Positions 36,928-46,627 of a stretch of DNA of 64,000 nucleotides are shown here, piece by piece. The DNA comes from MPNP01 sp965215545 (GTDB taxonomy: Bacteria > Pseudomonadota > Alphaproteobacteria > Rhodobacterales > Rhodobacteraceae): contig OZ244066.1 of NCBI GenBank assembly GCA_965215545.1, positions 1,860,001 through 1,924,000 of the forward strand, read 5' to 3'. Numbering within the stretch: position 1 is the stretch's first letter; each line of letters begins with the position of its first letter. A program made the position numbers and the translations under genes. The notes beneath the pieces are model-generated. The model was not told the DNA's origin, searched no databases, and was given only the letters and a program-made list of their open reading frames with translations.

Positions 36928-37701
36928 TCCCTCGAGTTCCGCGAGTTCCTGACCGCCGGCCATCATGTCCTGCAGTGCATCGGGGGTGATCTCGCCCCGT
37001 TTGGCGGTGCCGAGGGTCTTGCCGCGGTTCAGGACCGTGAACCGATCCCCCGCCGCCAGGGCATGGCGGACATTGTGGGTGATGAACACGACGGCAATGC
37101 CCTGTTTGCGGACCCTGTCGATCGTGGCCAGCACATTGGATGTCTGCCGGACACCAAGCGCCGAGGTCGGCTCGTCGAGAATGAGGACCTTGGCACCGAA
37201 ATGCACCGAGCGGGCGATGGCCACCGTCTGGCGCTCTCCGCCCGAGAGGGTTCCCACGGCCTGGTCGGGTCCCCGGAGGTTGATACCCATGTTGCGCATC
37301 TCCTCCATGGTCACCCGATCGGCATACTCCCGGTCATAGAACGGAATACCAAGACGGGTCCTGATCGGTTCATTGCCCATGAAGAAATTCCGGGCCACCG
37401 ACATCAGTGGGATCATGGCCAGATCCTGGTAGACCGTGGCAATCCCGGCGGCGATGGCATCCCGCGGATCGGCAAATTCCATGACCTGACCCTCAAAGAG
37501 GATTTCACCATGGGTGGGTTGATGGACTCCACTCATCGTCTTGATGAAGGTGGATTTGCCAGCCCCGTTGTCGCCAAGGAGGCAATGACATTCTCCCTGG
37601 TGGATATCGATCGAGACACCGGCCAGCGCAATGACACTGCCGAAATGCTTCTCGATGTTCTTCATGCGAATGATGGGTTCGCGAACGGCAGTGTCCACCA
37701 T
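36907..37701 (-). CDS. Sugar ABC transporter ATP-binding protein (single-domain, CUT2 type)
   Basis: The 264-residue ATPase has Walker A GDNGAGKST near residue 43, the Q-loop in TVYQDLAMI, signature GTLSGGERQTVAIAR, Walker B VLILDEPTSAL and the H-loop ITHN. It is a single ATPase domain, like FrcA, not the double-domain RbsA type. It energises the permease encoded just upstream (2-bp gap). Proximity to the iol genes makes inositol the favoured substrate, which is inference. Confidence 0.9.
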   Translation of the reverse strand: MVDTAVREPIIRMKNIEKHFGSVIALAGVSIDIHQGECHCLLGDNGAGKSTFIKTMSGVHQPTHGEILFEGQVMEFADPRDAIAAGIATVYQDLAMIPLMSVARNFFMGNEPIRTRLGIPFYDREYADRVTMEEMRNMGINLRGPDQAVGTLSGGERQTVAIARSVHFGAKVLILDEPTSALGVRQTSNVLATIDRVRKQGIAVVFITHNVRHALAAGDRFTVLNRGKTLGTAKRGEITPDALQDMMAGGQELAELEGSLGGTV

Positions 37702-37702
37702 G

Positions 37703-38806
37703 TCAGCGCTCCCCGGTGATCATGCGTCGAATGTAGGTGTTCAGGATCACGGCACCGAGCAGGATGACACCGAGGAACACCCGAAAAAGGGAACTCTCGA
37801 CACCGGCAAAGAAGAGTCCCTGCTGGACAACCCCGAAGATGAGGGCCCCGAGGGCGGCCCCGATCACCGAACCGTAGCCACCGGTCAGGAGGGCCCCACC
37901 GATCACCACGGCGATGATGGCCTCGAACTCCTTGAGCAGGCCCCGGTCGGCACCTGCCGAGCCGAATTCCATCACCTGGCAGGTGGCGAACACCGTGGCG
38001 CAGAAGGCCGTGAACATGAACATCAGGATCTTGACCCGGTTGACTGGGACCCCGGTGTAGCGGGCAGCCTGGGCATCACCGCCCGCGGCATAGATCCAGT
38101 TGCCAAAACGGGTCTTGGTCAGAAGGATATGGCCAAAGATGACGAGGGCGATTGCCCACACGATCAGCATCGGAATGCCGTCCACTACGGGTTGGCCGGC
38201 CCGGGTGCCACGTTCGAATGTGGCCAGGAGTCCAGCCTCACCGAGCCAGGCAAACAGGCCCTGGAAGATCTTGCCGCCAAAGACCGGCGCCAGCCAATCT
38301 CCAACCGCAACCTCACGAATGCCACCAATGATGGTTTTCCGCTCAATGGTTTGAGGGAGATAGATCGTGAACCCCCGCAGGATGAACAGGAAGGCCAGCG
38401 TCACGATAAAACTCGGCAGGCCGGTCCGGATCACAATGAACCCGTTCAGGGCACCGATGGCAATGGCCATGGCAAAGGTCACGAGAATGGCCAGCCAGAC
38501 CGGCCAGCCCAGGGTAACGGAAAATATGGCGATCATCATGCCCGAAAACCCGATCATCGAACCCACGGACAGGTCGAATTCCCCAGCGATCATCAGCAGG
38601 CAGGCGCCAACGGCGATGATCATGAACTGGGCTGAGACTATCGACCAGTTCAACACCCCCTGGGCGTTGAACATACCGCTGTCGAATGCCGTCAACAGAA
38701 AGAACGTGAAGACGGCGATCGTCCCGACGATACCACCAAGTTCAGGCCGGATGAGCGCCCGCCGCAGTGGTGACATCTCCTTGATGCGTTCGTCCGTTCC
38801 CGCCAT
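37703..38806 (-). CDS. Sugar ABC transporter permease (CUT2 type)
   Basis: The 367-residue membrane protein has eight or more hydrophobic segments and RbsC/FrcC-family sequences such as GEFDLSVGSMIGFSGM, GALNGFIVIRTGLPSFIVTL and GGYGSVIGAALGALIFGV. It forms the import channel with the ATPase downstream. I chose the ATG at 38806 because upstream GTG/TTG starts lack a ribosome-binding sequence. About 150 bp containing a stem-loop separate it from the binding-protein gene. Confidence 0.88.
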   Translation of the reverse strand: MAGTDERIKEMSPLRRALIRPELGGIVGTIAVFTFFLLTAFDSGMFNAQGVLNWSIVSAQFMIIAVGACLLMIAGEFDLSVGSMIGFSGMMIAIFSVTLGWPVWLAILVTFAMAIAIGALNGFIVIRTGLPSFIVTLAFLFILRGFTIYLPQTIERKTIIGGIREVAVGDWLAPVFGGKIFQGLFAWLGEAGLLATFERGTRAGQPVVDGIPMLIVWAIALVIFGHILLTKTRFGNWIYAAGGDAQAARYTGVPVNRVKILMFMFTAFCATVFATCQVMEFGSAGADRGLLKEFEAIIAVVIGGALLTGGYGSVIGAALGALIFGVVQQGLFFAGVESSLFRVFLGVILLGAVILNTYIRRMITGER

Positions 38807-38900
38807 CACCCAGTGATTCCCGATCTCATGATGCCCGTCCGACAATACAGCGACATATGACTACAACGACATGACCCGGGCGGGGAAAGATCCGCCCCAA

Positions 38901-38923
38901 GGGCACCCGGTGCCTGGGTGCCC
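38901..38923 (-). terminator. Stem-loop between binding-protein and permease genes
   Basis: GGGCACCC and GGGTGCCC form a perfect 8-bp stem around a 7-base loop just after the binding-protein stop (38956). A second short stem (GGGCGG/CCGCCC) lies right after it on the minus strand. There is no T-run, so the structure more likely slows transcription or stabilises the upstream mRNA, raising binding-protein levels over membrane components as in many ABC operons. Confidence 0.55.
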
Positions 38924-38955
38924 ACTGGTCATGCTCTCAACAAGCGTCGTCGTGT

Positions 38956-39903
38956 TCAGCGATATTCGCCGGCATATTTTTCCACCAACTCAAGGGCATC
39001 CTTGGTGACAAAGCCAGGACCTGAGTTGATGTTGTTGCCCGGCAGGACCCCATAGCGGTGATAGTTGGCCAGCACGACCACAGGCAGATAGGCCTGCAGG
39101 AAGGGTTGTTGGTCAATTCCCCAGTTGATCACGTCGCCCTTGATCCCCTTGACGATCTCGGTACCGAGGTCAAACGTCCCGAAGTAGATGTCGCCCGCCA
39201 TGCCGTTTTCCTCAAGTGCGAGGATGGTGGGATCGGCCGAGGTCGGGCCGAGGGTCAGGATCGCATCGGTATCGGGGTTGGCATTCAGATAGGCCAGCAC
39301 CCGGTTCTTGATTTCCGCTGGATCCTGTCCGCTGTCGATCATCTGGTCGCCCAGATCGACACCGAGTGCATCAGCAAATCCCTGGCAGCGTTCCACCGAG
39401 GATGGTGATGAGATGTAATGGTTCACACACAGGAACGATCCGACGCCGTCAGCCTTGGCCCGCTGACCGGCTGCGAATCCGGCATCGTATTCCGGCTGTC
39501 CGACATACATGAGCGCACCGACTTCACGGGCCTGTTCGGGGGTGCCCGAGTTCATGATGATGACGTCGATGCCAGAGGCTACCGCATTCTGGACCGGGCC
39601 CCGCAGGACGTCGTAATCGGACAGGGTGGTGATGATGCCATTCGGGCCGGCCGCAGCGGCCTGCTCGATGATCCGGGCCATGTCGGCAAGGTCACCGGTC
39701 GGCGGGTTGCGATATTCCACCTCCACACCCATCTGCTCGCCGGCCAGGGCAATGCCGTTCTTGATGGTGTTCCACCAGCTGTCACTGTCCGGCGCATGGC
39801 TGACAAGGACATAGTTGAGCTGGTCATGGCCATCGGCCACGGTTGCCATCGGTGCGGCCACGAGGGCTGCAGCAACGGCAAGGGATGAAATCAGTGCTTT
39901 CAT
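38956..39903 (-). CDS. Periplasmic sugar/inositol-binding protein (CUT2 ABC transporter)
   Basis: The 315-residue protein has a signal peptide (KALISSLAVAAALVAAPMATVADG) and a Peripla_BP_4-type fold: YVLVSHAPDSDSWWNTIKNG, DVIIMNSG, YVGQPEYDAGFAAGQ, ILTLGPTSADPTI and WGIDQQPFLQAYLPV. It captures a sugar or cyclitol in the periplasm. GGAGG lies seven bases before the ATG. First gene of the transporter operon; next to the iol genes, so myo-inositol is the likely ligand. Confidence 0.9.
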   Translation of the reverse strand: MKALISSLAVAAALVAAPMATVADGHDQLNYVLVSHAPDSDSWWNTIKNGIALAGEQMGVEVEYRNPPTGDLADMARIIEQAAAAGPNGIITTLSDYDVLRGPVQNAVASGIDVIIMNSGTPEQAREVGALMYVGQPEYDAGFAAGQRAKADGVGSFLCVNHYISSPSSVERCQGFADALGVDLGDQMIDSGQDPAEIKNRVLAYLNANPDTDAILTLGPTSADPTILALEENGMAGDIYFGTFDLGTEIVKGIKGDVINWGIDQQPFLQAYLPVVVLANYHRYGVLPGNNINSGPGFVTKDALELVEKYAGEYR

Positions 39904-39980
39904 GTTTGCCTCCAGAAACAAAAATACTGGCACCCCTCCTACTGCAATTGCCAGACCCGTGCAATCTCCTCTCGGTCGGG

Positions 39981-41316
39981 GGGAGTGATTCTCCTATGGC
40001 TGACTTTCACCGACATGTCCCGACGTGCCCCGGTTCCTGACCCGCTTCGACCGCATCAGGCCACGCGTGCCAGGCGGAGCCCGTTGTCGTTGGCTGACTG
40101 AACAGCCCTGGGCGATCGCCATGTCGCCGCCATCCGGGCCCAGGCCGCATCAAACCGGTCCGACGTGCGGACCGCCCGCAAGGCCAGGACACCGGTCCCT
40201 CCAGACCGTCCCCAGCTGGCCCCCGAAGTGTCTGAATGGCGCGTCATGCGCACGCCCACGAGGGTTTTGTTGGCGGCTGCGACCGCGCCGCTCGCCATGG
40301 GCACGCCGGCATCGCGCACCGCCCTGTCGCCCCTGCGGGTCCGGGTGTTGCGGCCCGGAGCGAGCATGACCATCGGGCCGATAACGGCCTTGATCGCATC
40401 ACAGGCCCCACGGCCCGCCGTCGACTTGTGGAGACGATACCGCAAGGGCATCAATGACCTTGCCGGCCCCATGGGTCTCCCCAAGCCGTCTCTCCTTCTG
40501 GGTCTCGACCCACGCCTTGCCGGCATCGCTGCCGGGCCCGGAGGCTGGACCCGATGCCCGTTGTCCGGGGACCATGCGACCCGGGCCGGAAGGACGGGAG
40601 CGTGAGCGCTGGCCGGCGACGGTGCCGAACAGCCCCATCCCATGGCAGCCGGGGGCCGGCCCGCGCGAGGCGGGCGGGCGCCGATCGCTCGTCCCCGCAT
40701 GCGCACTGGACGGGGGGGGGGGCAGTCATCCAGAGCTTCGCAGGTCCGCCAGTGTCGCCGATGGCTGGGGATCAGGCCGGCCATCCGGCCCACGGCAGCG
40801 CGGCGGGCGCTCGCGGCCCGGGGTCGGGATCGCATGGGGGGGGATCCGCCGCGCACGCCGTGGCCAGAGCACGGGTGCGATCCGTGTTCGGCCGCCGTGC
40901 CGTCGCTGCCGCCTTGCGGGTCCCGGTGCCAGGGCGTCAGGATCGGGGGCTGGCGGCGGGCGGCCATGTCGGTGGGGGTCTCCCCCCGGGGTGGTGGGGG
41001 TCGCTTGTGTCCTGGCAAGGGGTGGTGGCGAGTGTCGATGCGTCATCGGAGGGCTCCTGGTGTGTCCTCCACATGCGGAGGGGTGTCGATGGGGAGAACT
41101 CGACCCGGGTCCCGGTCACAACCCCAGGGGAGTCGTCGCGCAGGGGGAGCGGCCGGGCGGCCCGGCAGGCGGCAGGGATCGACGGGACGGCGCAACCATG
41201 CGGGACACGGGGTGGCGTTGTCGCCGCATCGCGGATCGGGGGGCAAGGCGATCCTGGCGGATCACCGATCATCAGGGACTGGCCGATTCCCGAGTCCGCC
41301 ATACGGGGATCACGCC
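39981..41316 (-). mobile_element. Degraded ISKra4-like insertion sequence, copy 1
   Basis: The left end (GAGTGATTCTCCTATGGC) and the reverse complement of the right end around 41298-41316 form imperfect terminal inverted repeats. On the minus strand the transposase is broken into several frames. The C-terminal piece (about 40056-40430) retains PMASGAVAAANKTLVGVRM and GVLALRAVRTSDRFDAAW, resembling the end of ISKra4 transposases. It is about 300 bp shorter than copy 2, apparently by an internal deletion, and contains an 11-G run at 40712-40722. No intact transposase remains, so it is probably immobile. Confidence 0.6.
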
Positions 41317-41647
41317 CTGTAATCTGTCGTGCCCTCTCGTTGACGAAAGCGTGCGGGGTCATTCCCTACCCGTCTGGTACTCTTGGTCACGAGAGACCAT
41401 TCTGGCTGTGCGTATGCAGGGATGGGGCCGGCATCCGACCCTAATCACCCCACAGCGCACGCTGTAAGGCCGTGAGAGGGTTTTCAGTGCATGGCCTGTT
41501 TTATACCTGACGGAACTGGCAGCGAGAGGGAACTTGTACGGCCTCTGGTGGGGGATGGCTCGGACCATCCCAATCTCTCACGCCACCGCAACACTGCCAC
41601 CCAGACGGGACGGCCACCCGGCGGAAATGTCTGCCGTGTGCCCGGTA
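41317..41647. other. Spacer between IS copy 1 and a small coiled-coil gene
   Basis: No supported gene. The sequence carries no recognised domain on either strand and no strong promoter or hairpin. It may include residual IS sequence. Confidence 0.4.
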
Positions 41648-41875
41648 TCAGCCGCCGAACAGGGTGGCAAGATTGACCAAGGCGTCCGAATTGGACAGGA
41701 CCGGAATGATGACAACCGCCGCGATGAACAGGCTGATGACCCAGCGTTGATTGTCCTTGTCGCGCTTGGCCATGTCCTCGGCAAGCCGGGCAATGTCGGT
41801 GCGGTATTCCGCCTGCATTGTCTTCATACGCCCCTCCAGTTGGGCCATGCGTTCGCGCCAGTCGCCAGAATCCAT
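41648..41875 (-). CDS. Small coiled-coil protein with C-terminal membrane anchor, third family member
   Basis: The 75-residue product opens MDSGDWRERMAQLEGRMKTM, continues as a charged amphipathic helix (TDIARLAEDMAKRDKDN) and ends with a hydrophobic segment (WVISLFIAAVVIIPVL). The layout and the LEGRM-TM core match the proteins at 12.6 and 14.7 kb, though overall identity is low. A GTG at 41914 would add 13 residues. It lies between the two ISKra4-like elements. Function unknown. Confidence 0.55.
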   Translation of the reverse strand: MDSGDWRERMAQLEGRMKTMQAEYRTDIARLAEDMAKRDKDNQRWVISLFIAAVVIIPVLSNSDALVNLATLFGG

Positions 41876-41986
41876 AACCGCGCCCCGCTTCGCCGTTGCC
41901 CCCTCAAATCGCACACAGAACGCACCCTGTCAAACGGGTGGCGTATAGTGCCCCTCACGGCTGATCGCAAGGAAAAGGGTGTCCGG

Positions 41987-43634
41987 GAGAGTGATTCTCC
42001 TATGGCTGACTTTTACCGACATGTCCCGACGTGCCCCGGTTCCTGACCCGATTCGGCCGCATCAGGCCACGCGTGCCAGGCGGAGCCCGTTGTCATTGAC
42101 TGACCGGACAGTCCCGGGCGGTCGCCATGGCGCCGCCATCCGGGACCAGGCCGCATCGAAGCGGTCCGACTTGCGGAGGGCCCGCAAGGCCAGGACACCC
42201 GTCCCGCCCGCGCGTCCCCAGCTGGCCCCGCTGCGCTTCATGCGGACCCCGACAAGGGTCTTGTTGGCCGCCGCGACGGCCCCGCTCGCCATGGGGACAT
42301 TGGCATCCCGGGCCGCCCTGTCGCCCCTGCGGGCACGGGTGTTGCGACCCGGGCGAGCATGACCATTGTGGGCCGATGACGGCCCGGATCGCGTCATGGG
42401 CCGGGCTGCCCGCCCCGAAGGCAGCGGCCGCCCCGGAGGCTGGACCAGGTGCCAGTCGTCCGGGGAGCCTGCGACCCGGGCTGAACGGGTCAAGGAAGGA
42501 CCCGGTGTCCTTCGCGCCATCGGCCACAGCGACGATGCGCAGTGTGCGCCCTGTGGCACTAGCCTGCCCCACCCGGTGCCAGACCCCAAGGCTTGATCTC
42601 TCCGGGGCACTGATCTGCCGCTTGAGGCCCGTCTTGCCGGTCGCGGGGGATGGCCGGGCGCATGGGCGCTGGTGCAGGATCGACCCGTTGGCATCGCGCT
42701 CGGCCACCACGCCGCCGGCGGCTTCCCGCCAGCCCCGCGCAAGGGCCTGCCGCCATCCGCTCCGGCCGGCCCGTTCCACCCTCCGGTCCGCCCACGCGCG
42801 CGCGGGCCGGCCCGCCAGCATGGCGACGGACAGGCCGGCGGCGGCCGGGGTTGCCCGGCCCGTGGTCAGGCCGAGGATCGGCTCGGTGGGGACCCGGGCC
42901 GCCCCCGGGCCGGACGGACGCCCCCAGCGGTGTTCCGGGGGACCGCTGGCAGGCGACGGTCCCGAACCGTGTCGTGACCGGCCCGCAGGAGGCGGGAGCC
43001 CGGCGATCGCGCCTGCCCGCATGCTCGATGGACGGGGGCGCGTCGTCCAGGGCCGCAAATGTCCGCCAGTGTCGCCGATGGCTGGGGATCAGGCCGGCCA
43101 TCCGGCCCACGGCAGCGCGGCGGGCGCTCGCGGCCCGGGGTCGGGATCGCATGGGGGGGGGGATCCGCCTTGCACAGTGTCTTGCGAGCACGGGTGCGAT
43201 CCGTCTCCTGCCGCCGGGCCGTCGCTGCCGCCTTGCGGGTCACGGTGCCAGGGCGTCAGGATCGGGGGCTGGCGGCGGGCGGCCATGTCGGTGGGGGTCT
43301 CCCCCCGGGGTGGTGACGACCTCTCTTGTCCTGGCAAGGGGTGGTGGCGAGTGTCGATGTGTCATCGGAGGGCTCCTGTTGTGTCCTCCACAGGCGGAGG
43401 GGTTCTGATGGGGAGAACTCGACCCGGTTCCCGGTCACAAACCCGGGGACTGCGCCGGGCCGATCGGGTGGATTGACCCCCCGGACGGTGGCATGGATCG
43501 GTGCGGCTGCGCAACATGCGGGCAACAGGGTGGATGTTGCGCCGCAACGCTGATCGGGGGCGAAGGCGATCTTGGCAGATCACCGATGATCAGGGACTGG
43601 CCGATTCCCGAGTCCGCCATGCGAGGATCACACC
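41987..43634 (-). mobile_element. Degraded ISKra4-like insertion sequence, copy 2
   Basis: The left end GAGTGATTCTCCTATGGC (41989-42006) pairs with the reverse complement of 43617-43634, GTGTGATCCTCGCATGGC, 14 of 18 matching. On the minus strand a transposase is split between frames. Pieces include LRIVAVADGAKDTGSFLD and PDDWHLVQ (like the ADGA and DxWH blocks of ISKra4 transposases), and the C-terminal VPMASGAVAAANKTLVGVRM with SGASWGRAGG. It is longer than copy 1 and shares both ends with it. A 10-G run lies at 43153-43162 where copy 1 has 8 G (40836-40843). Confidence 0.65.
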
Positions 43635-43639
43635 CCGGT

Positions 43640-43759
43640 CGGGCCGGGATGAAGGTGTTTCCCGAGCTCTGCATCCGGATCGCCGCGCCGGCGTGCGCAC
43701 CGACCCACCGATCCCCTTTCGAGCCTGCAGTTCCCGGTTTAGGACCCTGAAACAGTTAC
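43640..43759 (+). mobile_element. Terminal fragment of an IS66-like element
   Basis: The fragment ends with GACCCTGAAACAGTTAC (43743-43759), matching the terminal inverted repeat of the element at 45159-45846 with one extra A. Just inside it, the plus strand encodes RIAAPACAPT in one frame and RTDPPIPF in another, parallel to the broken TnpC-like C-terminus found in the second element. It abuts the ISKra4-like copy 2, which may have inserted into or beside it. Confidence 0.45.
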
Positions 43760-44044
43760 AGTATGCCATCCAGCCGGATGGCTCGGACAGCTTTGCGGAA
43801 TTCGTGGACATCCGATCCGATCAGGCGGCGATTCAAAAAGCCACCCAGTGCCCCTTGACTGCCCTGCAGACCCTGCATCGGGATGCGACGGTCGCAGGGC
43901 TCTGGTCAGCTTCACCGCAGAGGCAAGCAGGAGCAGAACGATAGGGGAGCACGGTTCCCCCTGCAGCGATTGTGTTTCAGGGTGGAAGCGGGGTAATCAA
44001 TGTGTTGGATAGGGTTTGCGCAGCGATTGAGGGTGCAGGATCAG
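43760..44044. other. Leader region before the ParB-like gene
   Basis: This stretch between the IS66-like fragment and the ParB-like gene has an open plus frame (SDSFAEFVDIRSDQAAIQ... to a TAG at 43942-43944) that I do not recognise. It may be the end of a gene cut by the IS. No clear promoter seen. Confidence 0.35.
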
Positions 44045-45178
44045 ATGAGCGACAGCATCATCCACCCCTCGGATATACCAATCAAGAAAGCGGAACAGGT
44101 TCCAGTCGACTGGCTTCGGCTTGACCTAGAAAACCCGCGGCTGGTGAGCAGGAAGATAGCCGGCGAAGTCAGCATCATCTCGGAGCTTTATCGTGGTGAA
44201 GATCTCAGCGAACTGCTGCAATCGGTGGCATCCAACGGATATCTGGACATTGAGCCGCTGATTGTTCAGCTGGTCAACGATGCCTTTACGGTTTTGGAAG
44301 GGAACCGTCGGCTTGCAGCAATCAAGCTGTTCCGCGAAGAACATCTCGCCGAAGAGGTGTTCCGGGCGGGCGGGGCCACAATCAGGCTTCCGGAGATCTC
44401 TGAAGAGAACCGTGCAACCCTCGACAAGGTCTCAGTCTATCGAGTCACGGATCGGGTCGATGCCCAGGCATACATCGGTTTCAAGCTCATCAACGGTGTT
44501 GCAAGATGGGAGTCATTCGCGAAGGCACGATTTGCCGCAAATTGGTACCAGCAGGGTGGGGTTGGCCTGACAGAAATCGCAGGGAAGATAAGCGACGGCC
44601 ACGATACCATCAAGTGCATGGTGAATGCGATTTTCGTTCTTGATCAGGCAACGGCGGAGTGCAACTTCGATCTGAATGACCGCGTGGCACCGCGATTCAA
44701 TTTCTCGTATCTCTGCACGGCGTTTTCCCGCAGCCAGTATATGGAGTTTCTCGGATTGGGCGCCGCGTGGACAAGCGACAACCCCAAGCCCAACCCTGTC
44801 CCCGAAAGCAGGACTCCTGCTCTTCTTGAGGTTCTGCGCTGGATCTATGGGTCGAAGGACCAGGGACAAGATCCTGTCGTCAGATCGCAGAATCCTGATA
44901 TCAAGAATCTGGGTCTGGTCTTGCTGGATGACCAGGGCTTGACGGTTCTCAGGTCGACAAACTCACTGCCCGAAGCACTTGAGAGCATTGTCCCGCCGTC
45001 CCAAAGGCTGTCCGACTCTTTGCTGAAGGCCAGGTCCGCCATTCGGGACGCAACAAACAGCCTGCGCGGATTTGACGGTCAGAGTCAGGCTCTGATCGAT
45101 ATCGCTGACGATATGTCCGAGTCTGCCCAAGCCGTTTGTCAGCGAATGAAAAAGAAGAGTAACTGTTCAGGGTCCTGA
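44045..45178 (+). CDS. ParB/Srx-fold nuclease-like protein, C-terminus truncated by an IS
   Basis: The N-terminal domain (about residues 15-110) is ParB-like: VPVDWLRLDLENPRLV, LLQSVASNGYLDIEPLIVQ and VLEGNRRLAAIKLF, the last equivalent to the GERR box used for nucleotide binding or phosphotransfer. The rest (about 260 residues) is unassigned; a helix-turn-helix-like GLTEIAGKISDGHDTIKCMV occurs near residue 185. Stand-alone proteins of this kind occur in phage-defence loci with partners not seen here. The last six residues (NCSGS and neighbours) are read from the left terminal repeat of the IS66-like relic, so the true C-terminus is missing. Confidence 0.65.
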   Translation: MSDSIIHPSDIPIKKAEQVPVDWLRLDLENPRLVSRKIAGEVSIISELYRGEDLSELLQSVASNGYLDIEPLIVQLVNDAFTVLEGNRRLAAIKLFREEHLAEEVFRAGGATIRLPEISEENRATLDKVSVYRVTDRVDAQAYIGFKLINGVARWESFAKARFAANWYQQGGVGLTEIAGKISDGHDTIKCMVNAIFVLDQATAECNFDLNDRVAPRFNFSYLCTAFSRSQYMEFLGLGAAWTSDNPKPNPVPESRTPALLEVLRWIYGSKDQGQDPVVRSQNPDIKNLGLVLLDDQGLTVLRSTNSLPEALESIVPPSQRLSDSLLKARSAIRDATNSLRGFDGQSQALIDIADDMSESAQAVCQRMKKKSNCSGS

Positions 45179-45846
45179 ACCGGGAATTTCCAACCCCAAA
45201 CGGCGATCAGCGGGTCGGTGCGGACGCTGGCTCTGCGATCCGGCCCATCAACCCCGCCGGCCCCCCGCCGCGGCGCCAGCCCGGCCCGGCCGGCGATCGT
45301 CTGCTGCACCTTGCGGGGGCCCAATGCCTGCCTGGCTGTCCTGTCGGTGGCGGGAACCGCAGGAGTCCCGCCCGGTTGTCCCGGAGCCGCAGGACCCGGT
45401 TGTGACCCTGTCGTCGTGACCGCCGGCCTGATTGACAACGTGGATGGCCCGCCGCAACCGGCGGGCCATCCTGTCCGCCAGGCCTCATCAGCAAGATCGA
45501 CCCGATCCTGGCATGCCCGCAGGATGGGGGCAGCACACGGTGCCCGGACCGCTGACATCCGGTCGCCGGTGGTCATGGAGGGCCATCGTGGTGTGCAGTT
45601 CGGCAACCCGACCCCGCCATCCCGCCATCGCGGTCGGCAAGGGCCGCCGTCAGGACGGCAACCGGGTTGGCCAATGACTCGGGATCGTCGATGGGTCCTG
45701 ACACGGGATGCCGGTCGGCCCTGTCGGCTGCCTGGCATCGCGGCTTTGGCCGTCTTGGGTGCCGAACTTGTGGGGAAGCGACAGACGGTGTCAAGCACAC
45801 ACGCGGCGGACCGGGCGTGGGGGTCGGGAAGACCCTGAACAGTTAC
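45159..45846 (-). mobile_element. IS66-like relic, internally deleted, with 16-bp perfect terminal inverted repeats
   Basis: GTAACTGTTCAGGGTC (45159-45174) is the exact reverse complement of 45831-45846. Inside, the minus strand carries pieces resembling both ends of an IS66 TnpC: DDPESLANPVAVLTAALADR then VAELHTTMALH near the start, and GRIAEPAS plus RTDPLIAVWGWK near the end, in different frames. At 688 bp it is far shorter than intact IS66 elements, so it is a non-autonomous remnant. Flanking 8-mers (AAAGAAGA and ACGACTCT) do not match, so no target duplication is visible. Family assignment is tentative. Confidence 0.6.
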
Positions 45847-45883
45847 ACGACTCTGCAGCATTGCCCCAGCATGTCTGCCCGGA

Positions 45884-46627
45884 TCAGTTGATTGTGGCCA
45901 TGACCTCCAGCGGAATGTCAAAATTGGCCGTGACCCTCTGGACCTCGTCGGCATCTTCCAGAGCCTCAATCAGCCGTATGATCTTCTGGGCCCCGTCAAG
46001 ATCAAGTTCAGTGGTGACCGAGGGTTTCCAGATGAGACGCGTTGAAACAGCTGTGCCCAGACTGCCCTCGAGGGCTTGGGCGACCGTCGCGAGTTCGGTG
46101 TCGAGCGTATAGATCGTGTGTCCGTCATCATCGGTCTCGATATCGTCGGCACCGGCTTCGATCGCTGCATCCATGACGGACTCGGCATCCCCGATGTCCG
46201 ATGCAAAGATGATCTCGCCCCGGCGCTCGAACATGTGACTGACTGATCCCGTTTCAGCCAGATTGCCACCGAGTTTGCCGAAGGTGGACCGGACAAGTGA
46301 TGCTGTCCGATTGCGGTTGTCAGTCAGGGTCTCGACGATGACGGCCACGCCACCAGGGCCGAAGCCTTCGTAGCGGACTTCCTCAAGGGCCTCGCTGTCA
46401 CTGCCGGCGGCTTTCGTGATGGCACGTTCAATGACATCCTTGGGCACCGAATTGCTTCTGGCTTCCCGGACAGCCAGGCGGAGCCGGGGGTTCTTGTCCG
46501 GGTCGGGATCACCCAGTCTGGCGGCGATGGTGATCTCCCGGGAGAGTTTGGAAAACAGTTTGGACCGACTCGCATCCTGACGACCTTTCCGGTGCTGGAT
46601 ATTCGCCCATTTTGAATGTCCGGCCAT
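45884..46627 (-). CDS. yebC: YebC/PmpR-family protein
   Basis: The 247-residue cytoplasmic protein starts with the hallmark MAGHSKWANIQHRKGRQDA. It also contains LSREITIAARLGDPDPDKNPRLR, SVPKDVIERAI and EGFGPGGVAVIVE, all YebC signatures. The family acts as transcriptional regulator and/or as ribosome-associated factor relieving stalling. I set the start at this Met; the longer upstream frame is not conserved. Normally next to ruvC, which is not present here; it sits just beyond the IS66-like relic, so the locus was rearranged. Confidence 0.93.
   Translation of the reverse strand: MAGHSKWANIQHRKGRQDASRSKLFSKLSREITIAARLGDPDPDKNPRLRLAVREARSNSVPKDVIERAITKAAGSDSEALEEVRYEGFGPGGVAVIVETLTDNRNRTASLVRSTFGKLGGNLAETGSVSHMFERRGEIIFASDIGDAESVMDAAIEAGADDIETDDDGHTIYTLDTELATVAQALEGSLGTAVSTRLIWKPSVTTELDLDGAQKIIRLIEALEDADEVQRVTANFDIPLEVMATIN

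Noticed and set aside
40642..41440. Plus-strand open frames after the G11 run as a phase-variable gene
   Set aside because: The run is inside a degraded transposase; the frames have no start, signal peptide or domain.
43440..43640. A plus-strand Cys-rich peptide frame (with CGCATCGQQGGCC)
   Set aside because: It lies antisense inside the ISKra4-like element and reflects G+C-rich IS sequence, not a real Cys-rich protein.
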